DNA of 64,000 nucleotides, taken from assembly GCF_030409335.1 (NCBI RefSeq), contig NZ_JAUFPN010000150.1:24281-88280 (forward strand), given 5' to 3'. The stretch is from Paeniroseomonas aquatica. GTDB lineage: Bacteria > Pseudomonadota > Alphaproteobacteria > Acetobacterales > Acetobacteraceae. Each line of letters starts with the position of its first letter. Within the stretch, counting starts at the first letter, position 1. The notes below the pieces were generated by a model that saw nothing but the letters and a program-made list of their open reading frames with translations, made no database searches and was not told the DNA's origin. The translations under genes were made by a program, and so were the position numbers. Positions 8,830 to 18,140 of this stretch are shown here, in pieces.

Positions 8830-9783
8830 ATGGCAGGCGAAACATCCGGACCGGCGGGCCAGGCGGTGCCGAGCAAGGCGGCGGTGATCGGCTTCGGGCT
8901 GATGGGCTGCGATATCGCGGCGATCTTCCTCGCGGGTGGCTGGCGGGTGACGGCGGTGGAGCCGGACCGGGCGAGCTGGCCGGCGCGGCTGGACCGCGTC
9001 GCGGCCTCGCTGTCGCAGCTCGGCGCCGGGGCCGCCCGGGTGGAGGCGCTGGACCTGGTGGCCTCGCTCGAGGACGTCGGCTTCGGCGACGTCGCCGTGG
9101 TGGTCGAGGCGGTGCCGGAGCGGCTGGAGATGAAGCGGGCGGTCTTCGCCGCGCTCGATACGATGGTGCCGGCGGGGGTGCCGATCGCCAGCAATGCCTC
9201 GGGCTTCCGCATCACCGATATCAGCGAGGGCTGCGCGACGCGGGAGCGGATGGCGAACCTGCATTTCTTCCTCCCCGCGCATCTGGTGCCCGGCGTCGAG
9301 GTGGTGCGGGGCGAGCATACCGACCCTGCCGTGTGCGACCGGCTGGCCGAGATCATGGAAAGCCTGGGCCGCGTCGCGATCCGGGTGGCGCGGGACGTGC
9401 CGGGGTTCCTCGCCAACCGCATCCAGCATGCGATGGTGCGGGAGGCCTTCAACGCGATCGACGAGGGGCTGGCGAGCGCGGAGGATGTGGACAAGGCGGT
9501 CCGCTACACCTTCGGCATGCGCTTGATGGGGGCGGGGCCGATCCTGCAGAAGGAGCTGGCCGGGCTGGAGACGCAGCTCGCCGCGGCGACCACCATCTAC
9601 CCGAGCCTGAGCACGCGGGATTCCCCCGGACCGACGCTGCGCAAGCTGGTGGCCGAAGGCAAGCTCGGCCCCAAGACCGGCCAGGGCTTCTGGGCCTGGA
9701 CGCCGGAGAGCACCGCGGCCGCCAAGGCGAAGTACGAAGCGATGCTGCTCGCCGCCCTGGCGCTGCTGAAAGCTGATAAATAG
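8830..9783 (+). CDS. 3-hydroxyacyl-CoA dehydrogenase family protein
   Basis: A 317-residue NAD-dependent dehydrogenase. The N-terminal Rossmann motif is GFGLMG (21-26), SNASGF follows near residue 122, the catalytic His is in HFFLPAH near 142, and the C-terminal dimerisation domain begins with DVPGFLANRIQ. KTGQGFW closes the protein. Family members oxidise L-3-hydroxyacyl-CoA, or related compounds such as L-gulonate and carnitine, without a fused hydratase. The short stand-alone form and the SNASGFRITDI segment fit the 3-hydroxybutyryl-CoA/carnitine-type group. It is followed by a bidirectional hairpin terminator. Substrate uncertain. Confidence 0.85.
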   Translation: MAGETSGPAGQAVPSKAAVIGFGLMGCDIAAIFLAGGWRVTAVEPDRASWPARLDRVAASLSQLGAGAARVEALDLVASLEDVGFGDVAVVVEAVPERLEMKRAVFAALDTMVPAGVPIASNASGFRITDISEGCATRERMANLHFFLPAHLVPGVEVVRGEHTDPAVCDRLAEIMESLGRVAIRVARDVPGFLANRIQHAMVREAFNAIDEGLASAEDVDKAVRYTFGMRLMGAGPILQKELAGLETQLAAATTIYPSLSTRDSPGPTLRKLVAEGKLGPKTGQGFWAWTPESTAAAKAKYEAMLLAALALLKADK

Positions 9784-9793
9784 ATGAGGGGGC

Positions 9794-9819
9794 TCGGGGG
9801 AGAATACCTTCTCCCCCGA
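9794..9819. terminator. Bidirectional hairpin terminator between convergent genes
   Basis: TCGGGGGAGAA (9794-9804) is perfectly complementary to TTCTCCCCCGA (9809-9819) with the 4-nt loop TACC: an 11-bp stem between the stop of the 3-hydroxyacyl-CoA dehydrogenase gene and the stop of the convergent M20 gene. The T-run is short, so it may act together with Rho. Confidence 0.75.
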
Positions 9820-9824
9820 CCTTC

Positions 9825-10997
9825 CTAGCCGCGCGGCATCTCCTGCTCGACCAGCGCCGCGAAGTAGCTGGCGCCGACCGGCAGCATGTCGTCGTTGAAG
9901 TCGTATTTCGGGTGGTGCACCGGCACGCCGCCCTTGTCGGCGCCCTTCTGGCCCATGAAGACGAAGGCGCCGGGGCGGGCGTTCAGCATGAAGCTGAAGT
10001 CCTCGGCGCCCATCACCGGCGGGCGGTCGGTGTGGACGCGGGCCTCGCCCATCACCCGGGCGGCGGCGCGGGCGGCCCGGGCGGCTTCCTCCGGGTGGTT
10101 CACCGTCGGCGGGTAGCGGCGGGTGTAGGTCACCTCGGCGGTGGCTTCGTGCGCAGCGGCCGTATTGGTGGCGACCTGGGCGATGAGGCGTTCCATCTGG
10201 TCCCGCACCTCGGGCAGCAGGGTGCGGACGGTACCCTTCAGCTCGGCGAATTCGGGGATGACGTTGCCGGCGGTGCCGGCGTGGAACTGGGTGATGCTGA
10301 GCACCGCGCTGTGCAGCGGGTCGATGCGGCGGGCGACGAGGGCCTGCAGCGCGACCAGCACATGGGCGCCGACCATCACCGGGTCGATGGCGAGGTGCGG
10401 CTTGGCGGCATGGCCGCCGATGCCGCGGATGGTGATGGCGATGCCGTCGGACGCCGCCAGCACCGGCCCCGCCACCGCCGAGCATTCGCCGAGCGGCAGG
10501 CTCGGGTCGTTGTGGATGCCGTAGACCTGGTCGCAGGGGAAGCGCTCGAACAGGCCTTCCTCGACCATGACGCGGCCGCCGCCGCCGCCTTCCTCCGCCG
10601 GCTGGAAGATGAAGTTCACCGTGCCGTCGAAGCGGCGGGTCTCGGCGAGGTATTTCGCGGCGCCGAGCAGGGTGGCGGTATGGCCGTCGTGGCCGCAGGC
10701 ATGCATGCGGCCGGGCACCGTGGAGGCGTGCGGGGCGCCGGTCATCTCCTCCATCGCCAGGCAGTCCATGTCGGCGCGGAGGCCGATGCTGGCGCCGCCG
10801 CTGCCGTTCCGCAGCACGCCGACCAGGCCGGTGGCGGCGATGCCGCGATGTACCTCGATGCCCCATTCCGCCAGCCTGGCGGCGACGAAGTCGCTGGTGC
10901 GGCGCTCCTCGAAGCCCAGTTCCGGGTGGCGGTGGAGGTCCTGGCGCCACTCGGTCATCTCGGGGGCGAAATCGGCGATGCGGTTGATGATGGGCAT
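9825..10997 (-). CDS. M20 family amidohydrolase (hippurate hydrolase-like)
   Basis: A 390-residue zinc metallopeptidase-fold amidohydrolase of the M20D group (hippuricase, IAA-amino acid hydrolase, N-acyl amino acid hydrolase). It begins [15 protein letters not shown] (17-31). It has the metal-bridging segment MHACGHDGH (98-106), [10 protein letters not shown] near 135, a dimerisation domain ([10 protein letters not shown]) and GAEDFSFML near the end. It cleaves the amide bond of N-acylated amino acids in the cytoplasm. The gene is divergent from glpK, sharing a 71-bp spacer. Exact acyl donor unknown. Confidence 0.9.
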   Translation of the reverse strand: MPIINRIADFAPEMTEWRQDLHRHPELGFEERRTSDFVAARLAEWGIEVHRGIAATGLVGVLRNGSGGASIGLRADMDCLAMEEMTGAPHASTVPGRMHACGHDGHTATLLGAAKYLAETRRFDGTVNFIFQPAEEGGGGGRVMVEEGLFERFPCDQVYGIHNDPSLPLGECSAVAGPVLAASDGIAITIRGIGGHAAKPHLAIDPVMVGAHVLVALQALVARRIDPLHSAVLSITQFHAGTAGNVIPEFAELKGTVRTLLPEVRDQMERLIAQVATNTAAAHEATAEVTYTRRYPPTVNHPEEAARAARAAARVMGEARVHTDRPPVMGAEDFSFMLNARPGAFVFMGQKGADKGGVPVHHPKYDFNDDMLPVGASYFAALVEQEMPRG

Positions 10998-11068
10998 GCG
11001 GGCATCCTGGTTGCGATCCGCCCCAGGATGCCCTTGCCAGGGCGCTTGTCGAGGGGGAGGCTCCGGTC

Positions 11069-12583
11069 ATGGGAAACGTCCTGCTGGCCCTCGATCAGGG
11101 CACCACCTCCACGCGCGCCATCGTCTTCGGGCCGGAACTGCTGCCGATCGCCACGGCGCAGCAGGAATTGCCGCAGCATTTCCCCAGCCCCGGCTGGGTG
11201 GAGCATGAGCCGGAGGATATCTGGCAGGGTGCGCTCACGGTGCTGCGGGGGGCGATGGGATCCGCGGGGGTGGAGGCGCGGCAGGTCGCCGGCATCGGCA
11301 TCACCAACCAGCGGGAGACGGTGGTGCTCTGGGAGCGCGCCAGCGGCCGGGCGGTGCACCGGGCCATCGTCTGGCAGGACCGGCGGACGGCGGAGGCCTG
11401 CGCCACGCTGCGCGAGACCGGGCAGGAGGCGCTGATCTCGGCCCGGACCGGTCTGCTGGCGGACCCCTATTTCTCCGCCACAAAGCTGGCCTGGCTGCTG
11501 GACCGGGTGCCGGGCGCGCGGGCCCAGGCCGAACGCGGGGAGCTGGCCTTCGGGACGGTGGATTGCTTCCTGCTGTGGCGGCTGACCGGCGGCCGGGTGC
11601 ATGCGACGGACGCGACCAATGCGGCGCGGACGCTGCTGTTCGACATCACCCGCGGCGCCTGGGACCCGGAGCTGCTGCGGCTGTTCGACATCCCCGCGGC
11701 GATCCTGCCGGAGGTGCGGGATTGCGCGGCGGAGTTCGGCATGACCGAGCCGGAGATCCTCGGCGCGCCGGTGCCGATCCGCGGCATGGCGGGGGACCAG
11801 CAGGCGGCGACGCTGGGGCAGGCCTGCTTCGCGCCGGGGATGCTGAAATCCACCTATGGCACGGGGTGCTTCGCGCTTCTGAATACCGGCGACGTGCCGG
11901 TCTTCTCCAAGCACCGGCTGCTGACGACCATCGCCTGGCAGCTCGGCGGCAAGCGGACCTATGCGCTGGAGGGCGCGATCTTCATCGCCGGCGCGGCGGT
12001 GCAGTGGCTGCGGGACGGGCTCGGCATCATCGGTACCGCGGCGGAGACGGGGGCGCTGGCGGCCCAGGCCGATCCGGCGCAGCAGGTCTATCTCGTGCCG
12101 GCCTTCGTCGGGCTCGGCGCGCCCTGGTGGGATGCCGAGGCGCGGGCGGCGATCTTCGGCCTCACCCGCAACAGCGGCCGCGCCGAGATCGCCCGCGCCG
12201 CGCTGGAGAGCGTCGCCTTCCAGACGCGCGACCTGCTGGATGCGATGCGGGCGGATTGCCCGGACATGGGCCAGATGGTGCTGCGGGTCGATGGCGGCAT
12301 GGTCGCCAGCGACTGGACGATGCAATTCCTGGCCGACGTGCTGGGCGCGCCGGTCGACCGGCCGAGCGTGATGGAGACGACGGCGCTGGGCGCGGCCTGG
12401 CTGGCCGGGTTCCAGGCGGGGATGTTCCCCGGCCCCGGCGCGGCCAGCACGCATTGGCGGCTGGAACGGCGCTTCCTGCCGCGGATGGCGGCGAGCGAGG
12501 CGACACGGCGGCACGATGGCTGGCTGGATGCGGTGCGCCGCACCCGCAGCGATGCCGTGCATGGCACGAGGAGCAACGGATGA
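11069..12583 (+). CDS. glpK: Glycerol kinase
   Basis: A 504-residue FGGY-family kinase matching glycerol kinase throughout: [11 protein letters not shown] (8-18) as the phosphate-binding motif, ITNQRET (78-84), [20 protein letters not shown], and AGDQQAA with the catalytic-type Asp. STYGTGCF and DGGMVAS complete the ATPase core. It phosphorylates glycerol to sn-glycerol 3-phosphate. A purine-rich GGGGGAGG about 8 nt before the ATG serves as ribosome site. No glpF, glpD or glpR is next to it. The stop overlaps the ATG of a DUF1446/AtuA gene, an unusual operon partner. Confidence 0.92.
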   Translation: MGNVLLALDQGTTSTRAIVFGPELLPIATAQQELPQHFPSPGWVEHEPEDIWQGALTVLRGAMGSAGVEARQVAGIGITNQRETVVLWERASGRAVHRAIVWQDRRTAEACATLRETGQEALISARTGLLADPYFSATKLAWLLDRVPGARAQAERGELAFGTVDCFLLWRLTGGRVHATDATNAARTLLFDITRGAWDPELLRLFDIPAAILPEVRDCAAEFGMTEPEILGAPVPIRGMAGDQQAATLGQACFAPGMLKSTYGTGCFALLNTGDVPVFSKHRLLTTIAWQLGGKRTYALEGAIFIAGAAVQWLRDGLGIIGTAAETGALAAQADPAQQVYLVPAFVGLGAPWWDAEARAAIFGLTRNSGRAEIARAALESVAFQTRDLLDAMRADCPDMGQMVLRVDGGMVASDWTMQFLADVLGAPVDRPSVMETTALGAAWLAGFQAGMFPGPGAASTHWRLERRFLPRMAASEATRRHDGWLDAVRRTRSDAVHGTRSNG

Positions 12584-13956
12584 CTTTCCTGGTGGGCAAC
12601 GGCGGCGGCTTCTCCGGCGACCGGGTCGATGCGCCGATCCCGGTGGTGCGCAGCCTGATGGCGCGCGGGCTGCCGGCGGCGATGTTCTTCGAGACGCTGG
12701 GCGAGCGCACCGTGGCGCTGGCGCAGCTCGAGCGCCGGCGCGACCCGGAGCTGGGCTACGAGCCGATGCTGGAGCGGCTGCTGGAGCCGATCCTGGCGGA
12801 TTGCTTCCGGGCGCGCATCCCGATCCTCGGCAATTTCGGCGCGGCCAACCCGCCGGCGGCGGCGCGGCTGGTGGCGCGGCTGGCGCTGCGGCTGGGGCTG
12901 CCGGATCTGAAAATTGCGGTCGTGGGCGGCGACGACGTGATGGGCAGCATCGCGCTGGACCAGCTGCCGGTGCATGAGGCGGATGGCAGCATCGACACCA
13001 AGTCGGCGCGGCTGGTCGCAGCCAATGCCTATATCGGCGCGGAGCCGCTGGTGGAGGCGCTGCGGCTCGGCGCCGACGTGGTGGTCGCCGGGCGGACCTC
13101 GGACCCGGCGCTGGCGATCGCGCCGCTGGTGCACCACTTCGGCTGGTCCTTCGAGGATTGGGAGAAGCTGGCGGTCGGCGCGGCCTGCGGCCACCTGCTG
13201 GAATGCGGCAGCCAGGTGACGGGCGGCGTCTTCTGGGACCCGGGCTTCAAGGACATCCCGGACCCGGCGAATATCGGCTTCCCCATCGCCGAGGTGACGG
13301 CGGAGGGTGGGCTCATCATCACCAAGCCGGAGGACACCGGCGGGATCGTCGACCTGCGGACGATCAAGGAGCAGCTGCTCTACGAGTTGCACGACCCCGC
13401 GCACTACATCACGCCGGATGTGGTGCTGGATATTTCCGGCTGCCATGTCGAGCAGCTGGGCAAGGATCGCGTGGCGATCCACGGGCTGCGCGGGCATCCG
13501 CGGCCGGAGACGCTGAAGGTGACGGCGAGCTTCGAGGGAAGCTGGCTGGGCGAGGGCGAGGTCTCCGTCGCCGGGCCGAATGCGCTGGCCCGCGCCAGGG
13601 CGACGGCCGATGTGCTGCTGCGGCGGCTGGAGATGCGCCAGCTCGGCGTCCGTGCGCGGGTCGACCTGATCGGCGTGGCCAGCGTGCTGGACAGCGACGA
13701 CGGCGCGCTCTGGCGCGGCTATGAGGGGCCGGAACCGCCGGAGGTGCGGATCCGGCTGGCGGCCGAGGGGGCCGACCGCGACAACGTCGACCAGGCGGCG
13801 CGGGAGGTGCTGGCGATGCTCTGCTGCGGCACGGCGGGGACCGGCGGGGCGCGCTGGCGGCTGACGCCGCGCATCCTGACCCGCAGCTACCTGGTGCTGC
13901 GGGAGCGGGTGCCGACCAGCGTGATGGTCCGCAGCGCAAGGGAGATGGTGGGATGA
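12580..13956 (+). CDS. AtuA family protein (acyclic terpene utilisation, DUF1446)
   Basis: A 458-residue protein of the DUF1446/AtuA family, first noted in the acyclic terpene (citronellol/geraniol) catabolic cluster of Pseudomonas; its biochemical activity is not established. Recognisable segments are [10 protein letters not shown] (6-15), [11 protein letters not shown] near 86, [26 protein letters not shown] and [13 protein letters not shown]. The C-terminal part is the usual second lobe. The start is fixed by the 4-bp overlap with glpK, and the stop overlaps the next gene, so the three are one operon. No other atu genes (geranyl-CoA carboxylase) are nearby. Confidence 0.85.
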   Translation: MTFLVGNGGGFSGDRVDAPIPVVRSLMARGLPAAMFFETLGERTVALAQLERRRDPELGYEPMLERLLEPILADCFRARIPILGNFGAANPPAAARLVARLALRLGLPDLKIAVVGGDDVMGSIALDQLPVHEADGSIDTKSARLVAANAYIGAEPLVEALRLGADVVVAGRTSDPALAIAPLVHHFGWSFEDWEKLAVGAACGHLLECGSQVTGGVFWDPGFKDIPDPANIGFPIAEVTAEGGLIITKPEDTGGIVDLRTIKEQLLYELHDPAHYITPDVVLDISGCHVEQLGKDRVAIHGLRGHPRPETLKVTASFEGSWLGEGEVSVAGPNALARARATADVLLRRLEMRQLGVRARVDLIGVASVLDSDDGALWRGYEGPEPPEVRIRLAAEGADRDNVDQAAREVLAMLCCGTAGTGGARWRLTPRILTRSYLVLRERVPTSVMVRSAREMVG

Positions 13957-14282
13957 GCGAGACCCGGGAAGTGCCGCTGCACGCGGTCGCGCATGCCCGC
14001 GCCGGCGACAAGGGCAACCGCAGCAACATCTCGCTGATCCCCTATGATGCGGCGCTCTATCCGCTGCTGGCCGCGCAGGTGACGGAGGCGCGGGTGCTGG
14101 CGCTGTTCGCGCACCGGGGGGCGACGCGCTGCACCCGCTACGACCTGCCGGAATTGCAGGCCTTCAACTTCGTGATCGACGACGTGCTGGAGGGCGGGGT
14201 GAACGGCAGCCTCAACCTCGACGGCCATGGCAAGACGCAGAGCTTCCGCCTGCTGTCGCTGACGGTGACGATCCCGGCCTGA
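13953..14282 (+). CDS. AtuA-like ferredoxin-fold small protein
   Basis: A 109-residue protein with the pattern HARAGDKGNRSNISLI near the N-terminus and LPELQAFNFVIDDVLEGG in the middle. These are typical of the small domain that accompanies AtuA/DUF1446 proteins, either fused at the C-terminus or encoded by the next gene as here. Its ATG overlaps the AtuA stop by 4 bp, so the pair is probably a heteromeric unit. Function is unknown beyond this association. Confidence 0.8.
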   Translation: MSETREVPLHAVAHARAGDKGNRSNISLIPYDAALYPLLAAQVTEARVLALFAHRGATRCTRYDLPELQAFNFVIDDVLEGGVNGSLNLDGHGKTQSFRLLSLTVTIPA

Positions 14283-14312
14283 ACTGCGGCCGCGGTCCGG
14301 CGTTGCGGTGGC

Positions 14313-15584
14313 GTGACCTATTTCATGTTCGCCACCGGGATCGAGAACAGCAACCCGACCATCGACGGGGGGCGGGTGCGGCGCGACCAGATGGAGGAAT
14401 GCGGGCACTACGCCCGCTGGAAGGAAGATTTCGCCCTGGTGGCGGAAATCGGCTGCGGCTTCTTGCGCATCGGGCCGCCGCTGCACCGGACGCTGCTGGC
14501 CGATGGGCGGCATGATTGGGAATACGCCGATCTGGCCTTCGCCGAGCTGCGGCGGCTGCAGATCGTGCCGATCGTCGATCTCTGCCACTTCGGCGTGCCC
14601 GACTGGATCGGCGATTTTCAGAACCCGGCCTTCCCCGCATTGTTCGCCGCCTACGCCCGCGCCTTCGCGGCGCGCTTCCCTTGGGTGCAGCTCTATACGC
14701 CGGTCAACGAGATGTACGTCACGGCGCTGTTCAGCGCCCGCTACGGCTGGTGGAACGAGCAGATGGCCTCCGACCGCGGCTTCGTCACCGCGCTGAAGCA
14801 CCTGGCCAAGGCCAATGTCCTGGCGATGGAGGCGATCCTCGAGGTGCGGCCGGATGCGATCTTCATCCAGAGCGAATCCTCGGAGTATTTCCACGCCGAC
14901 AGCCCGGCCGCCATCGGCCCGGCCGAGATCCGCAACGCCGAGCGCTTCCTGTCGCTGGACTTGAACTACGGCCGGCGCGTCGATTCCGAGATGTACGACT
15001 ACCTGCTCGACAACGGCATGACGCGGGAGGAGTACCGCTTCTTCATGAGCCACCGGCTGAAGCGCTGGTGCATCATGGGCAACGACTACTACGTCACCAA
15101 CGAGCATCTGGTCTCGGCCGACGGCAATACGCGGGCGGCGGGGGAGATCTTCGGCTATGCGACCATCACCCGGCAGTACCACGACCGCTACCGCCTGCCG
15201 GTGATGCATACCGAGACCAACCTGGTCGAAGGGCCGACGGGGACGGAATCCGTGCAGTGGCTGTGGAAGCAATGGGCCAACGTGCTGCGCGTCCGCAACG
15301 ACGGCATGCCGGTGGTCGGCTTCACCTGGTATTCGCTGACCGACCAGATGGATTGGGACACCGCGCTGCGGGAGAGGAATGGCCGGGCGAACCACCTCGG
15401 CCTGTTCGACCTCGACCGCAAGATCCGCCGGGTCGGCTCAGCCTACAAGAAGCTGATCGCCGATTGGCGGGATGTGCTGCCGGCCCAGAGCCTGTGCCTG
15501 CAGGTGCCGGTGCAGATGCTGAAGGAGCGTGACGGCTGGCCGGAAGGTGAGGGGACTAGCCCCCCGCCACTCCCTGCGTATTGA
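14313..15584 (+). CDS. Glycoside hydrolase family 1-like protein
   Basis: A 423-residue protein starting at a GTG (MTYFMFATGIENSNP). TIM-barrel landmarks of GH1-type glycosidases are present: a first glutamate in the segment YTPVNEMYVT (acid/base position NE), and MHTETNLVEG as the candidate nucleophile region. GIENSNP and the overall length are as in a bacterial GH1 subset. No signal peptide is visible, so it should act in the cytoplasm on a small glycoside. Its 3' end overlaps the convergent lactonase gene by 29 bp. The Ser/Pro-rich last residues are read through this overlap. Substrate unknown. Confidence 0.75.
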   Translation: MTYFMFATGIENSNPTIDGGRVRRDQMEECGHYARWKEDFALVAEIGCGFLRIGPPLHRTLLADGRHDWEYADLAFAELRRLQIVPIVDLCHFGVPDWIGDFQNPAFPALFAAYARAFAARFPWVQLYTPVNEMYVTALFSARYGWWNEQMASDRGFVTALKHLAKANVLAMEAILEVRPDAIFIQSESSEYFHADSPAAIGPAEIRNAERFLSLDLNYGRRVDSEMYDYLLDNGMTREEYRFFMSHRLKRWCIMGNDYYVTNEHLVSADGNTRAAGEIFGYATITRQYHDRYRLPVMHTETNLVEGPTGTESVQWLWKQWANVLRVRNDGMPVVGFTWYSLTDQMDWDTALRERNGRANHLGLFDLDRKIRRVGSAYKKLIADWRDVLPAQSLCLQVPVQMLKERDGWPEGEGTSPPPLPAY

Positions 15585-16500
15585 CGTAGAGCGCGAACAG
15601 CGACTGCGCCGCCGACATGAACAGCCGGTTGCGGTGGCGGCCGCCGAAGGTGAGGTTGGCGCAGCGTTCCGGCAGGTGGATGTGGCCGATGGGAAGGCCC
15701 GCCTTGTTGATGACGCGGACGCCGTCGAGCTCCGGCGTCATGCCCCAGCCGCACCAGAGGTTGCCGTCGATGTCGACGCGGAAGCCGTCCGGCGTTTCGC
15801 TCGGGCCGCATTCGTAGAAGACGCGGCGGTTGGACAGCGTCGTGCCGGCGCAGTCGAAGGCGAGGATGTTGCGCGGGCTGCTGCGGCTCTCGATGATGTA
15901 GAGAATGCTCTCGTCGGGGCTGAAGGCGAGGCCGTTCGGGTGGTCGACGTCATCGGCGACGCAGGTGAGGGCGCCGGTCTGGCCATCGATGCGGTAGACG
16001 TTGGTATGCGGCAGCTCGGCCTCGAGCTTGATGCCCTCGTAGAAGGCGTAGGTGCCGAAGGGCGGGTCGGTGAACCAGATGGACCCGTCGCTCTTGCAGA
16101 TGACGTCGTTCGGGCTGTTGAGCCGCTTGCCCTGGTAGCTGTCGGCCAGCACCGTGGTGCTGCCGTCGTACTCGAAGCGCAGGATGCGCCGGCCGGCGTG
16201 CTCGCAGGCGATGATGCGGCCCTGGCGGTCCCGGGTATGGCCATTGGCGTTGTTCGAGGGCTTCTGCCATTCGCTGACGGCGCCGGTGGTCTCGTCCCAT
16301 TTCAGCACGCGGTTGTTCGGGATGTCGGACCACAACAGGCAGCGGGTGTCGCCGAGCCAGACCGGGCCCTCGCCCCAGCGGGAGCCGGTCCAGAGCCGCT
16401 CCACCGCCGAGAGCGCCAGGTGGTACTGCCTGAAGGAGGGGTCGAGCGCGACGATGGACGGGTCGGGGTAGCGCTCGCTCGGCTGCCAGCGGTCGGTCAT
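15556..16500 (-). CDS. SMP-30/gluconolactonase family protein, cytoplasmic copy
   Basis: A 314-residue six-bladed beta-propeller lactonase. Metal ligands expected in the family are visible in order: the Glu of WGEGPVW, the Asn/Asp of NSPNDV, the Asn of HPNGLAFSPDE, and PDGFRVDIDGNLWCGWG. The N-terminus (MTDRWQPSERYPDPS) has no signal peptide. It would hydrolyse a sugar-acid or related lactone to the open acid. It is closely related to the gene at 17018-18025, ending in almost the same words (YALYVNTQGVAGG), and the two flank a CBS-domain gene. The 3' end overlaps the GH1-like gene. Confidence 0.88.
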   Translation of the reverse strand: MTDRWQPSERYPDPSIVALDPSFRQYHLALSAVERLWTGSRWGEGPVWLGDTRCLLWSDIPNNRVLKWDETTGAVSEWQKPSNNANGHTRDRQGRIIACEHAGRRILRFEYDGSTTVLADSYQGKRLNSPNDVICKSDGSIWFTDPPFGTYAFYEGIKLEAELPHTNVYRIDGQTGALTCVADDVDHPNGLAFSPDESILYIIESRSSPRNILAFDCAGTTLSNRRVFYECGPSETPDGFRVDIDGNLWCGWGMTPELDGVRVINKAGLPIGHIHLPERCANLTFGGRHRNRLFMSAAQSLFALYVNTQGVAGG

Positions 16501-16555
16501 GGTGTGTCTGCCCCCAGGTGATGGGCGTGATCCTGCCGGGGCGGGGCGGCAGCGT

Positions 16556-16990
16556 CTAGCCGGGGCGCCGCACCGCGGCCTTCAGCAGTTCCAGGTCGCG
16601 CTGGTGCATGGTGATGCGGTGCTTCACCAGGTCACGGATGCTGACGATGCCGGCCAGCTCGCCGCCGTCCATCACCGGCAGGTGGCGGAAGTAGCCGGCG
16701 TCCATGATCTCCATCGCATGGTCGATCGAGGTCTGCATGGTCACGGTCGTGACCTGGCGGGTCATCAGGTCGCTGGCGGTGAGCTCGAGCGCCTTGGCGC
16801 CCTCCTTCGCCAGCGCCTTGACCACGTCCCGTTCGCTGACGATGCCGGCGAGACCGCCGTGGTCGGCCAGCACCATCACCGCGCCGATCCGGCGGGAGGA
16901 GATGATGGTGGCGATCTCCATGATGCTCGCCTCCGGGGCGACGGAGACGACGTTGCGGCCCTTCTCGCGGATGACGGCGGCGATGGTCAT
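16556..16990 (-). CDS. Two-CBS-domain protein
   Basis: A 144-residue protein made of a tandem CBS pair (Bateman module): the first repeat has APEASIMEIATIISSRRIGAV and GIVSERDVVKAL, the second TMQTSIDHAMEIMDAGYFRHLPV and GIVSIRDLVKHRI. Such small stand-alone modules bind adenine nucleotides or NADH and act as energy or redox sensors. It is encoded between two lactonase paralogues on the same strand. That position suggests insertion into, or a duplication around, an older locus. Its partner protein is unknown. Confidence 0.88.
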   Translation of the reverse strand: MTIAAVIREKGRNVVSVAPEASIMEIATIISSRRIGAVMVLADHGGLAGIVSERDVVKALAKEGAKALELTASDLMTRQVTTVTMQTSIDHAMEIMDAGYFRHLPVMDGGELAGIVSIRDLVKHRITMHQRDLELLKAAVRRPG

Positions 16991-17017
16991 GATGCTTCTC
17001 CCTGGATCCTGGTTGGT

Positions 17018-18025
17018 TCAGCCCCCGGCCACGCCCTGGGTGTTCACGTAGAGGGCGTAGAGCGACTTGCTGGCCGGCATGAACAGGCGGTTGCGATGGC
17101 GGCCGCCGAAGGCGAGGTTGGCGCAGCGTTCCGGCAGGCGGATATGGCCGATCGGCGCGCCGTCCCGGTTCAGGATGCGGACGCCGTCCAGCGCCTCCGT
17201 CCCCATGCCCCAGCCGCACCAGAGGTTGCCGTCCACGTCGACGCGGAAGCCGTCCGGCGTCTCGCCATCCTTGGCCTGGTGGAAGATGCGGTTGTTGGAC
17301 AGCCGGCCGCTGCCGGCATCGACGTCGAAGACCCGGATGACGCGGGGGAGGGCGGCGGCCTCGACGACGTAGAGCTTCCGCTCGTCCGGGCTGAAGGCGA
17401 GGCCGTTGGGGCGGTTGATCTCGCCGCTGGCGACCGCGACCTGGCCGGTGCGGCCGTCGACCCGGTAGATGTTGGTGGGCAGCTCCGGCTCGGCCCGCTC
17501 GCCCTCGTAGAAGCCGAGCACGCCGAAGGGCGGATCGGTGAACCAGATGGCGCCGTCGGAGGTCACCACCACGTCGTTCGGGCTGTTCAGCGGCTTGCCG
17601 TCGAAGCGGTCGGCGATGACGGTGATGCTGCCGTCGGGCTCGGTGCGGGTGACGCGGCGGGTCAGGTGCTCGCAGGTGATGAGGCGCCCCTGGCGGTCCC
17701 TCGTGTTGCCGTTGCTGTTGTTGGCCGGGGCGCGGAAGGTATCCACCTGGCCGGTGGCCTCGCTCCAGCGGAGCAGGCGGTTGTTGGGGATGTCCGACCA
17801 GATGAGGCAGCGCTGGTCGCCGAACCAGGCGGGTCCCTCGGACCAGCGGGCGCCGGTCCAGAGCCGCTCGACCGCGGCGAGCAGCAGCCGGTAGCGGCCG
17901 AAGCTGGGGTCGAGCACCTGGATGGCGGGATCCGGGTAGCGTTCGATGCCCTGGGCGAGAGCCGGGGCGGCCAGGGCGGCGCCGATCAGGCCGGTGCCCA
18001 GCAGGGCACGACGGGTCGCTGGCAT
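17018..18025 (-). CDS. SMP-30/gluconolactonase family protein, exported copy
   Basis: A 335-residue beta-propeller lactonase with a twin-arginine-like signal (MPATRRALLGTGL, cleavage near ALAQ, residue 25). The mature chain begins GIERYPDPAIQVLDPSF and carries the same metal-site sequence set as its neighbour: WSEGPAW, NSPNDVV, RPNGLAFSPDE, PDGFRVDVDGNLW. The paralogy with the gene at 15556-16500 extends over the whole length. The pair therefore looks like a duplicated enzyme with one periplasmic and one cytoplasmic form. Substrate is probably an aldonolactone, but that is a family inference. Confidence 0.88.
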   Translation of the reverse strand: MPATRRALLGTGLIGAALAAPALAQGIERYPDPAIQVLDPSFGRYRLLLAAVERLWTGARWSEGPAWFGDQRCLIWSDIPNNRLLRWSEATGQVDTFRAPANNSNGNTRDRQGRLITCEHLTRRVTRTEPDGSITVIADRFDGKPLNSPNDVVVTSDGAIWFTDPPFGVLGFYEGERAEPELPTNIYRVDGRTGQVAVASGEINRPNGLAFSPDERKLYVVEAAALPRVIRVFDVDAGSGRLSNNRIFHQAKDGETPDGFRVDVDGNLWCGWGMGTEALDGVRILNRDGAPIGHIRLPERCANLAFGGRHRNRLFMPASKSLYALYVNTQGVAGG

Positions 18026-18140
18026 TGGTTTCCTCCGCTGGCTTGGCGCCGAGCCTAGAGGCCCGGGCGGGCGGATCGCAACGACCTTGCGCGGGCCTCG
18101 GCACTAGCCTGGCACGGGCGAGGCGCGGCATGCTGCGGCC

